From Prosopocoilus inquinatus (taxonomy: Eukaryota; Arthropoda; Insecta; Coleoptera; Lucanidae): 64,000 nt of DNA. Position 1 is the first letter of the stretch, and each line of letters begins with the position of its first letter. A model generated the notes under the pieces. It had not been told where the DNA came from, did not search any database, and worked only from the letters and a program-made list of their open reading frames with translations. Below are positions 11,784 through 21,890 of the stretch, piece after piece. The stretch spans positions 48,391,001 to 48,455,000 of the forward strand of contig CM069876.1 of the NCBI GenBank assembly GCA_036172665.1. Reading direction: 5' to 3'. Position numbers and translations under genes: made by a program.

Positions 11784-11818
11784 CGGAAGATAGCAGCTTA
11801 GTCGTCGAAATACGTATC
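11784..11818 (+). ncRNA. degenerate hammerhead-like motif
   Basis: CGGAAGATAGCAGC, then CGTCGAAATACGTATC. It shares the 16-nt string CGTCGAAATACGTATC with 46801-46836, and has the GAAA plus palindromic ATACGTAT (stem III) plus C arrangement of retroelement hammerheads, but the CTGA core has changed to CGGA. Confidence 0.3.
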
Positions 11819-11829
11819 GACAGATCTTG

Positions 11830-13860
11830 CGATACGAAAGTCGTCAATTCGATCTGACTTCATAGTATTTTTTGCTTTCGTCTCAGCTTCACCATCGATC
11901 GTCTTTTGTTTCCTTTTCGTTCCTTATTCGACTGGATTCGATTCAATTTTTAATTTAAATCAATCGATCAACTTTTAGTTTTTCTTTAATTCGAATTAAT
12001 TTGATTTTGTTTGATTTTCTTGTTCTCATTTTTTTGTTTTGTTTAATTTTATTTGAGACGTTTCTGTTTTTTAAACATCAGTCGATCGTTTTTTGTTTCG
12101 TGTTTTGTCCCGTCAAAAACCAATTTCATCCAAAATTTCAAGTTTCGAGAATACCAATTTTTATCAATTTTTTTGGTCACGTTTTTTTGTTTAATTTTAT
12201 TTGACTGATTTGATCTTTCGTTTTTTTTTTTCTTATTTTGCCCTGCGAAAAACATATTTTGTCCAAAAATACAAAAAGTTTTCAGGAATATCAATTTAGG
12301 TATCATTTTTTGTTCACGTTTCTTTCTTTTGTTTAATTTTATTTAACATGACTTTACACGTTTTTTTTAACTCAATCAATCGATCGTGTTTTTGTTTTTT
12401 ATAGTTTTTTTCTTCGTTTGAAGTCTACTTTATTTCGTTTTTAATTCCGTCGATTGATCGCCGTTTCTGTTTTCATTCTCTTGTATTCGCTTCGACTTTA
12501 TTTTATTCTTGTTTTTTTCCATCTCTGGCATTCGATTTGAAATTATTTTATTTTTATTTTATTTCTTGTTATTAATAAAAATATCAATCGAGTAGAAAAA
12601 TACAAAACAAAAAACAAAAGACGATCGACTGATATTTAAAAAAAATTATGCAAAAGAAAAACAGCGAGAACAAAAAATGATAAATTGATATTTTTATTAA
12701 TAACAAAAAATAAAATAATTTCAAATCGACTTATTTAAAGAAGAGACAAAAGACGATCGACTGATATTTAAAAGAAAATTATGCAAAAGAAGCGAGAACA
12801 AAAAAAATGATAAATTGATATTTTTATTAATAACAAAAAATTAAATAAAAATAAAATAATTTCAAATCGAGTGATTTAAAGTTATTTTATTTTTTGTTAT
12901 TAATAAAAATATCAATTTATAATTTTTTTTAAATATCAGTCGATCGTCTTTTGTTTTTTTTTGTATTTTTCTACTCGATTGATATTTTTATTAATAACAA
13001 AAAATAAAATAAAAATAAAATAATTTCAAATCGAATGCCATTTCTTTTGCATAATTTTTTTTCAAATATCAATCAATGGTCTTTTGTTTTTTTTTTTGTA
13101 TTTTTCTACTCGATTGATATTTTTATTAATAACAAAAAATAAAATAAAAATAAAATAATTTCAAATCGAGTGATTTAAAGTTATTTTATTTTTTGTTATT
13201 AATAAAAATATCAATTTATCATTTTTTGTTCTCGCTTTTTTTCTTTTGCATAATTCTTTTTTAAATGTCAGTCGATCGTCTTTTGTTTCTTTTTTCTGTA
13301 TTTTTCAACTCGATAGGAGTCTACTTTATTTGACTTTTTAATTCCGTCGATTGATTGCCGTCTCTGTTTTCATTCTCTTGTATTCGCTTCGACTTTATTT
13401 CTTATTCTTATTTTACTTTTTCATTATTATTAACTTTAAAATTTTTGATCGCTGTCGTCTTTTGTTTTGTGTTTTGCCCTGTCAAAAAGGTGTTTTGCTC
13501 AAAAAAAAATACAAGTTTTCAGGAACGTCAGTTTAGTTAGGAATCATCATTTTTTTGTTCTCGTTTTTTCTTGCGTTTAATTTTATTAGACGCGATTTTA
13601 TTTTTTAATTATCTCGTCATCAGTCGATCGTCTTTTGTTTTTTGTTTTTTTTTCTTTCTTCTTTTACTCGATCGCAACTTTTAATTCCGTCGATTGATCG
13701 TCGTTTTTTCGTTTTCTCTTCTCTTGTATTGGCTTTGACTTTTTTTATTTTTATTTATTTATGTTTATTTTATTATTATTAACTGTCCGTCTCTTTTCTT
13801 TAATATTTGCAGATTAAATTTTCGATTGCGTTCGTCAGTTTTTTTTTTTTTACATCGATT
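11830..13860. repeat. T-rich repeat field with CGATCGTCTTTTG words and inverted AT repeats
   Basis: CGATCGTCTTTTGTTT-type strings recur (about 11898, 12944, 13272, 13625; reverse orientation about 12616 and 12750). Within 12530-13310, TTGATATTTTTATTAATAAC and its reverse complement recur several times in both orientations with TTTCAAATCGA, forming nested hairpins, for example arms 12811-12847 and 12883-12919. Probably rearranged copies of one AT-rich element. No coding. Confidence 0.6.
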
Positions 13861-15419
13861 TGACTTATTATTAGTTTTACCCACAGTTTTTAATAATAAT
13901 AAAAAAATAAACCACTGTCTCACTTACTAAACCGCTGTCTCTTTTACTATTATTGGTGAAAATAATAAATAACATTCAGCTTTGACGTTAAGAAAGAAAA
14001 AGAAAACAAGTTAAAAATCTTTCGAAATTGTAGACTAAATAAATAAATTATTATGAAACACAAATTAAAAATAAAGCATGAAGAATTTTAAATTCTGGAA
14101 AATGCGACATTAGAATTCGTGACGTGACGTCATCCGAAGTAACTGCGAACATTTTTTTCGCTTTAGTCACGAAATTTTCCCTTCACACAAGCACTTTGAG
14201 GTACATATTAATTAGTCGTGTATGTCTACGAAGTAAGTCAACGCATTAACCATCTAATTTGCATTGAAAGTAAAGTTCGTAGCAACTTTAATAGCTGCAT
14301 TAAAAAAAAAACTGCATTAATTGCAACACCCACACATAACAACAGTCACTCATAATAATCGATCAGTGAAGAAGAAAGGAAATCTCCAACAAAAAAAAAA
14401 TAAAATAAAATATAAGAAAAATTCCCCAAAAAAGTAAGAAAGACTGTAACGTAGGTTGTTTTCGAAAATGGCAAGTGAAATGATATACCAAAAATTGGGA
14501 GTAATAAAATAAATAAATGCACAAATAAAAATACGTTGCAATTTATTTTATTTTTTGTGCATTCTGCATTTAATTTAAATTTCCTTGTAATGTCATCAAT
14601 CAATTTCTTTTTTTTTCTCTCTTTTCAAACACGCGTGCATTTTTTTTTCTTTTTTTTTTGGAAATGCAATAATAATAAAATGTCAATGCAATCATCATCA
14701 TCTGAGAACCTTCAAACTGTTTGTCTTCCTTCATAAAGTGGGTCAAAGCAGAAGGCGAGCAGTAAGCATGGAGTCGGTCAACCTTGAACATCGTCGTCAG
14801 CGCAAAAACCCCCCTTGCGAACCGCGGAAAACGACGACGAGCCGCTACTGGTTAGTCGCGTTAGTCACTCCTGTGAGCGACCAGTTTAATCACTTTTAGA
14901 TCTCATTTAAAACCGATGACTTGCGATTTTTAGCGTGTAATCCTGGTTTTTCAGTTGGATGGTGCTTGTAAAGAGTCGTCGCCGTTTTTTTTTTTTTTGG
15001 ATCGGATTGTTTCTGTGTGCCCCCCCACGCCCCCTCAGGACAGTACAAGTGGGGGAGAGGACGTCGGTCGACACGATTTGTTCAAAATTCTCAAATTTTA
15101 TATTCTTCTTAATGTTCACACAAATTTAGATTTTTCAGCTCGAATGAAAGTGTTTTAACTTTATAAATTTTACTTACGTATAACAATTGGACTAAACATA
15201 TTATTATTATTATTATTAAAATTATTAAACGTGGAAAACATGAAATACTTCAATTAAATTAATTTGGATGAATCCAAAAGTATCGAAACACACAGACGTC
15301 AGCGTCCTGCCTTGAGGGACACCCCTATTTAAAGTCGACAGCTTTGAAAAAAATATTCCTACTTTTAAAGTGTCTTAATTAATAATGATGGTATATAATT
15401 TTTAATCCGATGTATTCAA
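13861..15419. other. non-coding DNA with a GC-richer segment near 14.75-15.08 kb
   Basis: AT-rich with poly-A/T. 14740-15080 is less AT-rich and has CpG-containing sequence and CCCCCCCACGCCCCCTC near 15019; no gene recognised. (ATT)n near 15202. Confidence 0.35.
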
Positions 15420-16800
15420 GTAAAAAATAAAGATAAAGGAACGAAAGAAAATTAAATAAAAAAAAGTGAGACTAGTAAGGAAAGCGAAACGTCGCCTTTC
15501 AACTGTTTTCACAAACGTTTCGGATATTATTAAATCACATCAAATCATAAGCTAGAATCCTACCAATTTTGTGAAAAAACAGGGGGAATAAAAACACGAC
15601 GGAAAATTGTATGGGCAAAAAGAGGACTAGAACCTGCAGAAAAACAAAACAAAACAAAACAAAAGGCAATCGATAAAGGAGAAAACCGAAACCCAAGAGT
15701 GAAGGAAAACGACTGCCGACGAAAGACAAAAAAAAAAACTTGACGAGACAAGATTGCAGAAGAACGAGGAAAACACAAAAAAAACAACGATTAATAAAGA
15801 AAGCTATAATGAAGAAAACGAACGACGGATGAACACAGAAAAAGACAAAAGACAATCTTGGAAAGAAAAAAAAAAACGCAAAAATAGTTGATCGAAAACT
15901 TGTATGAAGAGAATACAATAAAACAAGAAAAAAGTTGAGAAATGAAGGAAGTGGAACAAAAATGTATTTCGCGAGTTGGCCGGATTGAGAGGTCAGTTGA
16001 CTGTCGAGGAAAACCGCAGTCTGCCAAAAGAAAGTAAAAGAAATTTGATTTGAAACAATTGACAATAGATTTTTGATTTTCTATAAAATTAAATTGAAGT
16101 TTGTTCCTGTCCCATGAAAATAGTAAGTACAAAGTTTTTTTAATCTCGAACCGGACAGAAATATGAGAAGGGAAAACGCTCAACGTTTCGCTATAAATCT
16201 GCAGCGAAACGTTGAGTGTTTTCCCTTCATATTTCTGTCCGGTTCGAGATTAAAAAAACTTTGTACCTAAAAAAATTAAAAGAAAAAAAAATAGATTGCG
16301 GGTTTCAGTATTTGACGACACACAATTAATTTAATAGTAATTGAAACAACTGCGAAAAAATAAATAAATTAAAAAAACATTAATTATGGTGAAAAAGAAA
16401 GAAAGAAAACTGAATTCGTCGATCAAGACGAGAGTGGACGTTTGAAGGAAATCGGTCTGTCGGAAGAAAGTAAAAGAAATACGACTGGAAACGATTTTGA
16501 AACATGAATTAATTTATTAAAAAAATTAACAATTGTGGAAAAAAGGTAGAAAACCAATCAAGGGCCCATTGATCAAGACAGTTGGCAGTTGACGCGAAAA
16601 CCGCAGTCTGTCAAAAGAAAGTAAAAGAATTTTGACTTGAAACAATTGACAATCGATTTTTGATTTTCTATAAAATTAAATTCTTCTTAAGCATTTAGTG
16701 ACACGTAATTAATTCAAATTCCAAAAAATTACTTTAGTCGAAGTCGGTTGATTTATTTAATTTATTTCACTTTCTTTTCATTTCAGAAATTTTATTGTGC
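15420..16800 (+). repeat. purine-rich degenerate repeats with three related copies
   Basis: Copies at about 15980-16098, 16421-16490 and 16571-16686 share AAGAAAGTAAAAGAA, and two of them also share AAAACCGCAGTCTG and GATTTTTGATTTTCTATAAA. The long Phe-rich minus-strand frames here are products of A-rich sequence. Confidence 0.55.
16126..16267. repeat. near-perfect 142-nt hairpin
   Basis: Two arms of about 66 nt (ending CAACGTTTCGCT and starting AGCGAAACGTTG) are separated by roughly 10 nt. They are complementary almost throughout, including TCTCGAACCGGACAGAAATA. Either a recent small inverted duplication or a structured element. Confidence 0.8.
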
Positions 16801-19800
16801 ATTTTTTTAATTTTTAAGCTTTCTCAAAATTAAAATCAGTCCAACTGCTTCCAGCGTCAAAAACAAAAATCGCTAAGTGAATTATATTGTTGATACTCTC
16901 GTAAGCAATTTTTTTTTAATAAAAAAAAACAGGCTTGTTAGGTCCGTCTCCCTCTTCAAGATTTTTCTCAATTTTTGGATTCCGTTTTGATATTAACGAT
17001 ACAAGCGGATCAAAAACAAAATCATCCCGAGCTTTGCCCCGTTTTTGAAGTTTTCTCAATTTTTTGACCTTGTCTATAAAATTTTTCCGTCCCTCTTAAC
17101 AATTCAGTTTGTGGAAGATTCTAAAATGTTTTACACTAAGCGCACGAGGGGGTTTTCTCAATTTTTGGACTCGTCTTTATCATGTTCCTGTCGCTCTTAA
17201 TAATTTATTCTAAAGTCTTCTGCATTAAAGAAACAATTTCGCAGGCAATATCAATTTTTTTCCCACCTTTTGGTTTCGATTTTTTAACTTTTCTTTCTAA
17301 TTCTAAACTGTTTCTCTTGAGAAATATTTTGTAATGACAATGAGTGTAAGTCGAAACAATTTTAAAATTAAATTAAAACAAAGTCAGACTTGTTCGTTAT
17401 CCTTGTTACGACTTTTCCCAATCTTTTGGGTTTGTTTGGATAACTTTTGCGTTTACTTTGAGTTCCTAATCTAAGGGAATAATTTTAACAATCGATTCAA
17501 AACAAAAAAAAAAACAATTACGCCAAACTTCTTAGACTCGACCTCCTATTTCCATGATTTCTCTGAATCTTTTGAACACGTTCGGACAACTTAATTTAAT
17601 CGACTTATTTTGAGCCAGTGTTTTGCCCCAAGGCAACAATTTTGATGGTCGAATCAAAATCAAAATTACGCTAAACATTTTAGGCGTGATCCCCCCTTTT
17701 TATGATTTTTCTCAATCTTTTTTTGGGTCTGCTTGGATAATCAGTGAGTTGCGCTTAATAATTATTGGTTTCGTGACATTTTAAAGCGTTTTCCCCTAAG
17801 GAAACATTTTGAATAATCGAATCAAAACAAACTTACGTCAAGTTTCTTAGATTTGCTCCACTTTTAATGCTTTTTTCTTTTTTTTTTGCACTAAACTTAA
17901 CCTGCCTCCTTTACAGGATTTTTTCTTCAATTCTCTGGGCCTGTTTGGATAATTTTGGAGTGAAGCTTTTAGTGTTTTGCACTAAATTAGACTTGTCTCC
18001 CTTTTCCATGATTTTTCCTCAGTCCTCTGAGGACTGATTGGATCATTTTTGTGTCAAGCTTATAAAGTGTTTTACACTAAACTCTTCGCAACTTTTTGGG
18101 CCCGTTTGGATGATGTTAATGATTTGTTTTGAGGAAGTTTCTAAAGTGTTTTGCACAGAGTTTGTAAGAGATTTGCGAAGAAACAACACAATAAAATTTC
18201 GCATATAATCGAATCAGAACATGATGGCACCAGGCTTTCTTATAAAGCACTCCCTCATTAAAAAAAAAATCAGCCTTTTCCTGCCGAATTGACAATTTTG
18301 CTGTGGTTCTTAACAATCCCTTCTGGCGATGCTTCTAAAACGTTTTGAAACAGGAAAAAATTATCCCGAGTTTTGCGCGCCCCTTTTATGAGGTTTTCTC
18401 AATTTTTTTGGTCTCGTCCTTAAAATTTTTCTGTCGCTTTTAATAATTTACTTCAAGGAAGATTCCGAAGTCTTTTGTACTAAATAAATAAGTGTTTAAG
18501 GGAACAATTAATTTCAGAAGAAACTATTTTATGTGTAATCGAATCAAAACAAGCTTCTTAGATCTGTCCCCCTTTCCCTATTTTTTTTTTAACCTTTTGG
18601 TTTGGAATTTATAATTTTTTTTTTTGTAGTTTTTAATAATATCTATGGAGGAAGCTTCTAAAATGTTTGCGGATAATATCAGTCTTACCTTTTTGACGAA
18701 CTTCTTTAAAGTGTTTTGCCCTATACTAGACTTACCCCTTTTCATGTTTTTTTTTCTCAATCTTCTGGGGCATGTTTGGATAATTTTTATCTTGCCCTCA
18801 TGAAGAAGATTTTAAAGTGTTTTGCCCCAAACTAAACTAAGTCCCCTTTTCATGATTTTCTCCAACATTTCGGATCGTTTAGTTTGATATTTTCAGGACG
18901 TTTCTGAAGTGTTTTAACCTAATTTTGACCAAGTTCCCTTTTCATGATTTTCTCAAACATTTTTGTGTTGCCCTTATGAGGAAGATTTTAAAGTATTTAG
19001 CCCCAAACTAAACTAAGTCCTCTTTACACGATTTTCCCCAACATTTTGAGTCGGTTACTTTGATATTTTGAGGACGCTTCTAAAGTGTTTTGCCCTGAAC
19101 CGGACTTGGTTCCATTTTCATGATTTCTTTTCTAACATTTTTATGTTGCCCTCATGAAGAAGATTTTAAAGTATTTTGCCCCGAACTAAACTAAGTTCTC
19201 TTTTCACGATTTTTCCCCACATTTTGGATCGGTTACTTTGATATTTTGAGGACGCTTCTAAAGTGTTTTACCGTGAATTAGACTTGGTTCTCTTTTCATG
19301 ATTTTTCCCAACATTTTTCTGTTGCCCTTATGAGGAAGATTTTAAAGTGTGTTGCCCCAAACCAAACTAAGTCTCTTTTTCATGATTTTCTCAAACATTT
19401 TAGGTTGGTGAGTTTGATGTTTTGAGTACGTTTCTAAAGTGTTTTGCTCTAATCTAGACTAAGTCCCCTTTTCATGATTTTCCCCGACATTTCAGTGTTG
19501 CCCTTCTGAGGAAGATTTTGCCCCAAACTAAACTAAGTCCAATTCTCACGATTTTTCCCAACATTTTGGGTCGGTTGGTTTGATATTTTAAGGACGCTTC
19601 TAAAGCGTTTTGCCCTGAACCAGACTAGGTCCGCTTTTCATGATTTTTCCCAACATTTGTGTCGCCGTTATGAGAAAGATTTTAAAGTATTTTACCGCAA
19701 ACTAAATTAAATCCTCTTTTCACGATTTTCCCCAACGTTTAGTTTGATATTTTGAGGACGCTTTCAAAGGGTTTTGTCTTGAACTAGACTAAGTCCCATT

Positions 19801-20045
19801 TTCATGATTTTTCTCAACATTTTGGGTCGGATTAGTTTGATATTTTGAGGACGCTTTTAAAGTGTTTTGCCCAAACTAAACTGAGTCCAATTTTTCATGA
19901 TTTTCTTCAACATTTTTCTAAAGTGTTTTGCACTAAACTAGACCAAGTCCCCTTTTTTAATGATTGTTGATTTTTTCCCTCCGACATTTTGGGTCGGATT
20001 AATTTGTTGTTTTGAGGAAGTTTCTAAAGTGTTTTTGCACAGATT
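16800..20045 (+). repeat. eroded ~176-bp tandem repeat (two ~88-bp halves) in the ftz-f1 intron
   Basis: GAAGATTTTAAAGT recurs at 18805, 18981, 19159, 19335, 19511 and (mutated) 19675, i.e. 176-178 bp apart. Half-units share TTTTCATGATTTT, CCCAACATTTT and AAAGTGTTTTGCCC. Copies are clearest at 18.7-19.9 kb and become hard to align toward 16.8 kb. Confidence 0.75.
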
Positions 20046-20072
20046 GTGCGCGCGTGTGTGTGTGTGTGTGTA
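20046..20072. repeat. (GT)n microsatellite
   Basis: GCGCGCGTGTGTGTGTGTGT continuing to GTGTAAC, about 200 bp into the intron after the ftz-f1 donor. Confidence 0.9.
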
Positions 20073-20269
20073 ACAGATTCGTGAGGAAACAATGGAATAA
20101 AATTTCGCAAGCGACAATTTTATAATCGAATCAATGTAGGTAATCTGAAAATTGCGCAAGCCGAACGGGCAAAATGTAGGGCAAGGAGGTGAGATAAATA
20201 AAAACACACGCCGGAGAGACACCTCCTACACGTGGATTGGCAAAGTTCGCAATTATTATGTATGTAGGT

Positions 20270-20275
20270 ACTCAC
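20270..20275 (-). promoter_or_regulatory. 5' splice donor of the ftz-f1 exon
   Basis: Minus-strand reading GAAG|GTGAGT. The intron starts in phase 1, exactly where FTZ-F1 proteins continue from MKLE into the Ala that opens the FTZ-F1-box region. No matching acceptor exon is found down to position 1, so the intron exceeds 20 kb. Confidence 0.9.
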
Positions 20276-20843
20276 CTTCTAGTTTCATGCCAACTTCGAG
20301 GCACTTCTGAAACCGACAGAACGGACACCTCTTCCTCTGGGTCTTGTCTATGTGACAGCTCCTTTCCGCCACGCACGTATATACTTTCTTATTCTGTACG
20401 GTCCTCTTGAAAAAACCTTTACAAGATTCACACGTTAGAAGGCCGTAGTGATAACCGGACACTTTATCCCCGCACACCGGGCACAACTCCTCGAAGCCTT
20501 CCTTGGTGTCGGGCACATCACCTGAAGAGAGCGACGACGGCGGCCCCGATATCTGGTAACTTGCTCCCAAGTCGACGTTCTGCATGGTACCAACGCCTGG
20601 GGAAAACAAATACGAGGCGTCGAGGTTATTCATGTTTTGATAGAGCATCATGTTTTGCTGGGGGAGCCCCATGTTCTGCTGGCAACTGCTGTAACCACCC
20701 GAGGGTGGCGAGCTGTAATGAGGGGGCATGGGGCTGGGGGTCTGGTTATTAGCACCGCAGACTGGAGAATCTCCAGAACTGGCGATGAACGGGGACATGT
20801 TCAGCGAAAGCAAAGTAGGATTGTTCTCCATGTCCAGTAACAT
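20276..20843 (-). CDS. ftz-f1: ftz-f1 first coding exon (beta-type N-terminus plus DNA-binding domain); partial gene
   Basis: Orphan nuclear receptor of the NR5A/FTZ-F1 family, a nuclear transcription factor that binds YCAAGGYCR as a monomer; in insects it partners Ftz in embryonic segmentation, and the beta isoform gives competence for ecdysone responses at moults. Seen: 189 codons plus one base, opening with ATG at 20843 and a second in-frame ATG at codon 5. Residues 1-120 are a Ser/Pro/Gln/Asn/Met-rich A/B region. Residues 121-189 are the DNA-binding domain: finger 1 cysteines 121, 124, 138, 141; P-box CESCKG at 138-143; finger 2 cysteines 157, 163, 173, 176; then CLEVGMKLE, the family's usual lead-in to the FTZ-F1 box. 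The exon stops one base into the next codon at a GTGAGT donor (20275-20270); translation past it runs to a stop within a few codons. The FTZ-F1 box and ligand-binding domain are absent, so the gene continues off the left edge. The family assignment is secure; the beta label rests on the N-terminus and on the exon being continuous. Confidence 0.96.
20522..20534 (-). promoter_or_regulatory. possible internal 3' splice acceptor within the ftz-f1 exon
   Basis: Minus-strand CTCTCTTCAG followed by GTGATG falls 107 codons plus one base into the exon, just before the segment [14 protein letters not shown] that leads into the zinc fingers. A pyrimidine tract plus CAG here could let an upstream (alpha-type) exon splice to a shared DNA-binding-domain exon in the same phase as the downstream donor. 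This is inference from the sequence; the site may be unused because these bases also encode SSLSSG. Confidence 0.35.
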
Positions 20844-21890
20844 TTCACAAACTCTGATTATTTATTTTTTTTCTTTTTTTTTGCAAAGTGGAAGCATCTC
20901 TTGCACAAATCAAGCGTACGACGACAACATCACCACGACGACGACGGCGACGGTGATGGTGATGGTGATGGTGACGGTGACGGCGACGGCGACGGCGACG
21001 TATAAAGCAACAGCCGATAATTATCAGTCATTTTCGTGTGTAGCAGCAGTAGAAAGGTGCACGTTTAAACAAACATTTAAAATAAATAATTTAACAATTC
21101 AATACCGCACACTTTCGTAACCATAGTAATAATATTATTAATAATAATAAAATCCGAGAGGGTTGCGCAAGTTTCCAAAATAATCCAAACAAGGGGTTGG
21201 GTTGGGTAGTAGGAGGTAATCCGCCGAAGAATCAAAAAAAAGAAAAAAAAAAGAAACACAGCACACACGCACTAAAAGCGAAAAAGCCGACGAGGGGCCA
21301 CTACGGCGGCGACGGCGACGACGACGAGAGAAAACGCGGCACCTCCAACTCTGAGCGAACGACAATGACTGAGAGTGACCAGCAGGCTGTTACAGAACTC
21401 TGCGCTGTTGAACGGCACGGGGCTACAAAGGAAAATGATTAGGAGCTCATGTAAGAAGTGAAAGTGACTCGGGACTGCTGACCCACTTTCCAAATAACCA
21501 GGTCTATGTTAGTGCTGTTGTGAAGTCATACACACACACACTTACAACATCAACACACACACTATCTGGGCAGGCTCTGGAGAGGGGCCTCGATGGTGGG
21601 GCGGCCTAGTGGGGATGTCCCACTGACCTAGATACATCCCAGCGCATCATAACGCGCCGAGCGCAGGGCAGGGAAGACGGCAGGACGCACTCCATCATCC
21701 CTTTACCTGCCGCAACCCTTATTTTATTCAACGTGGCGATGGCGTGGCGCACCCGGCGTTACGAGACCAAAGCGAAGCGAAAACGAACGCGATGTTCACA
21801 GACATCATCCCCTCGAAGCCCCCATAATTTGTACGAAAAATAATTTTGAACAGCGCAGCAGAATTTGTAAAAATAGAACATGTTCTACAG
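20844..21890 (-). promoter_or_regulatory. 5' flank / presumed 5' UTR and promoter of the beta-type ftz-f1 start
   Basis: About 1 kb upstream of the ATG. It holds a GAC/GGT/GGC triplet tract (about 20925-21000), a CGACGACGA tract (about 21300-21330), CA-rich runs (about 21530-21565), and a stretch at 21570-21800 clearly richer in GC and CpG than the surrounding DNA. No convincing TATA box was found on the minus strand. The promoter role is inferred from position and base composition. Confidence 0.4.

Noticed and set aside
1..20275. Downstream ftz-f1 exons (FTZ-F1 box, ligand-binding domain)
   Set aside because: No minus-strand frame in this interval contains the RGGRNKFGP-type FTZ-F1 box or ligand-domain motifs.
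20561..20840. Plus-strand frames opposite the ftz-f1 exon
   Set aside because: Antisense shadows of the real exon.
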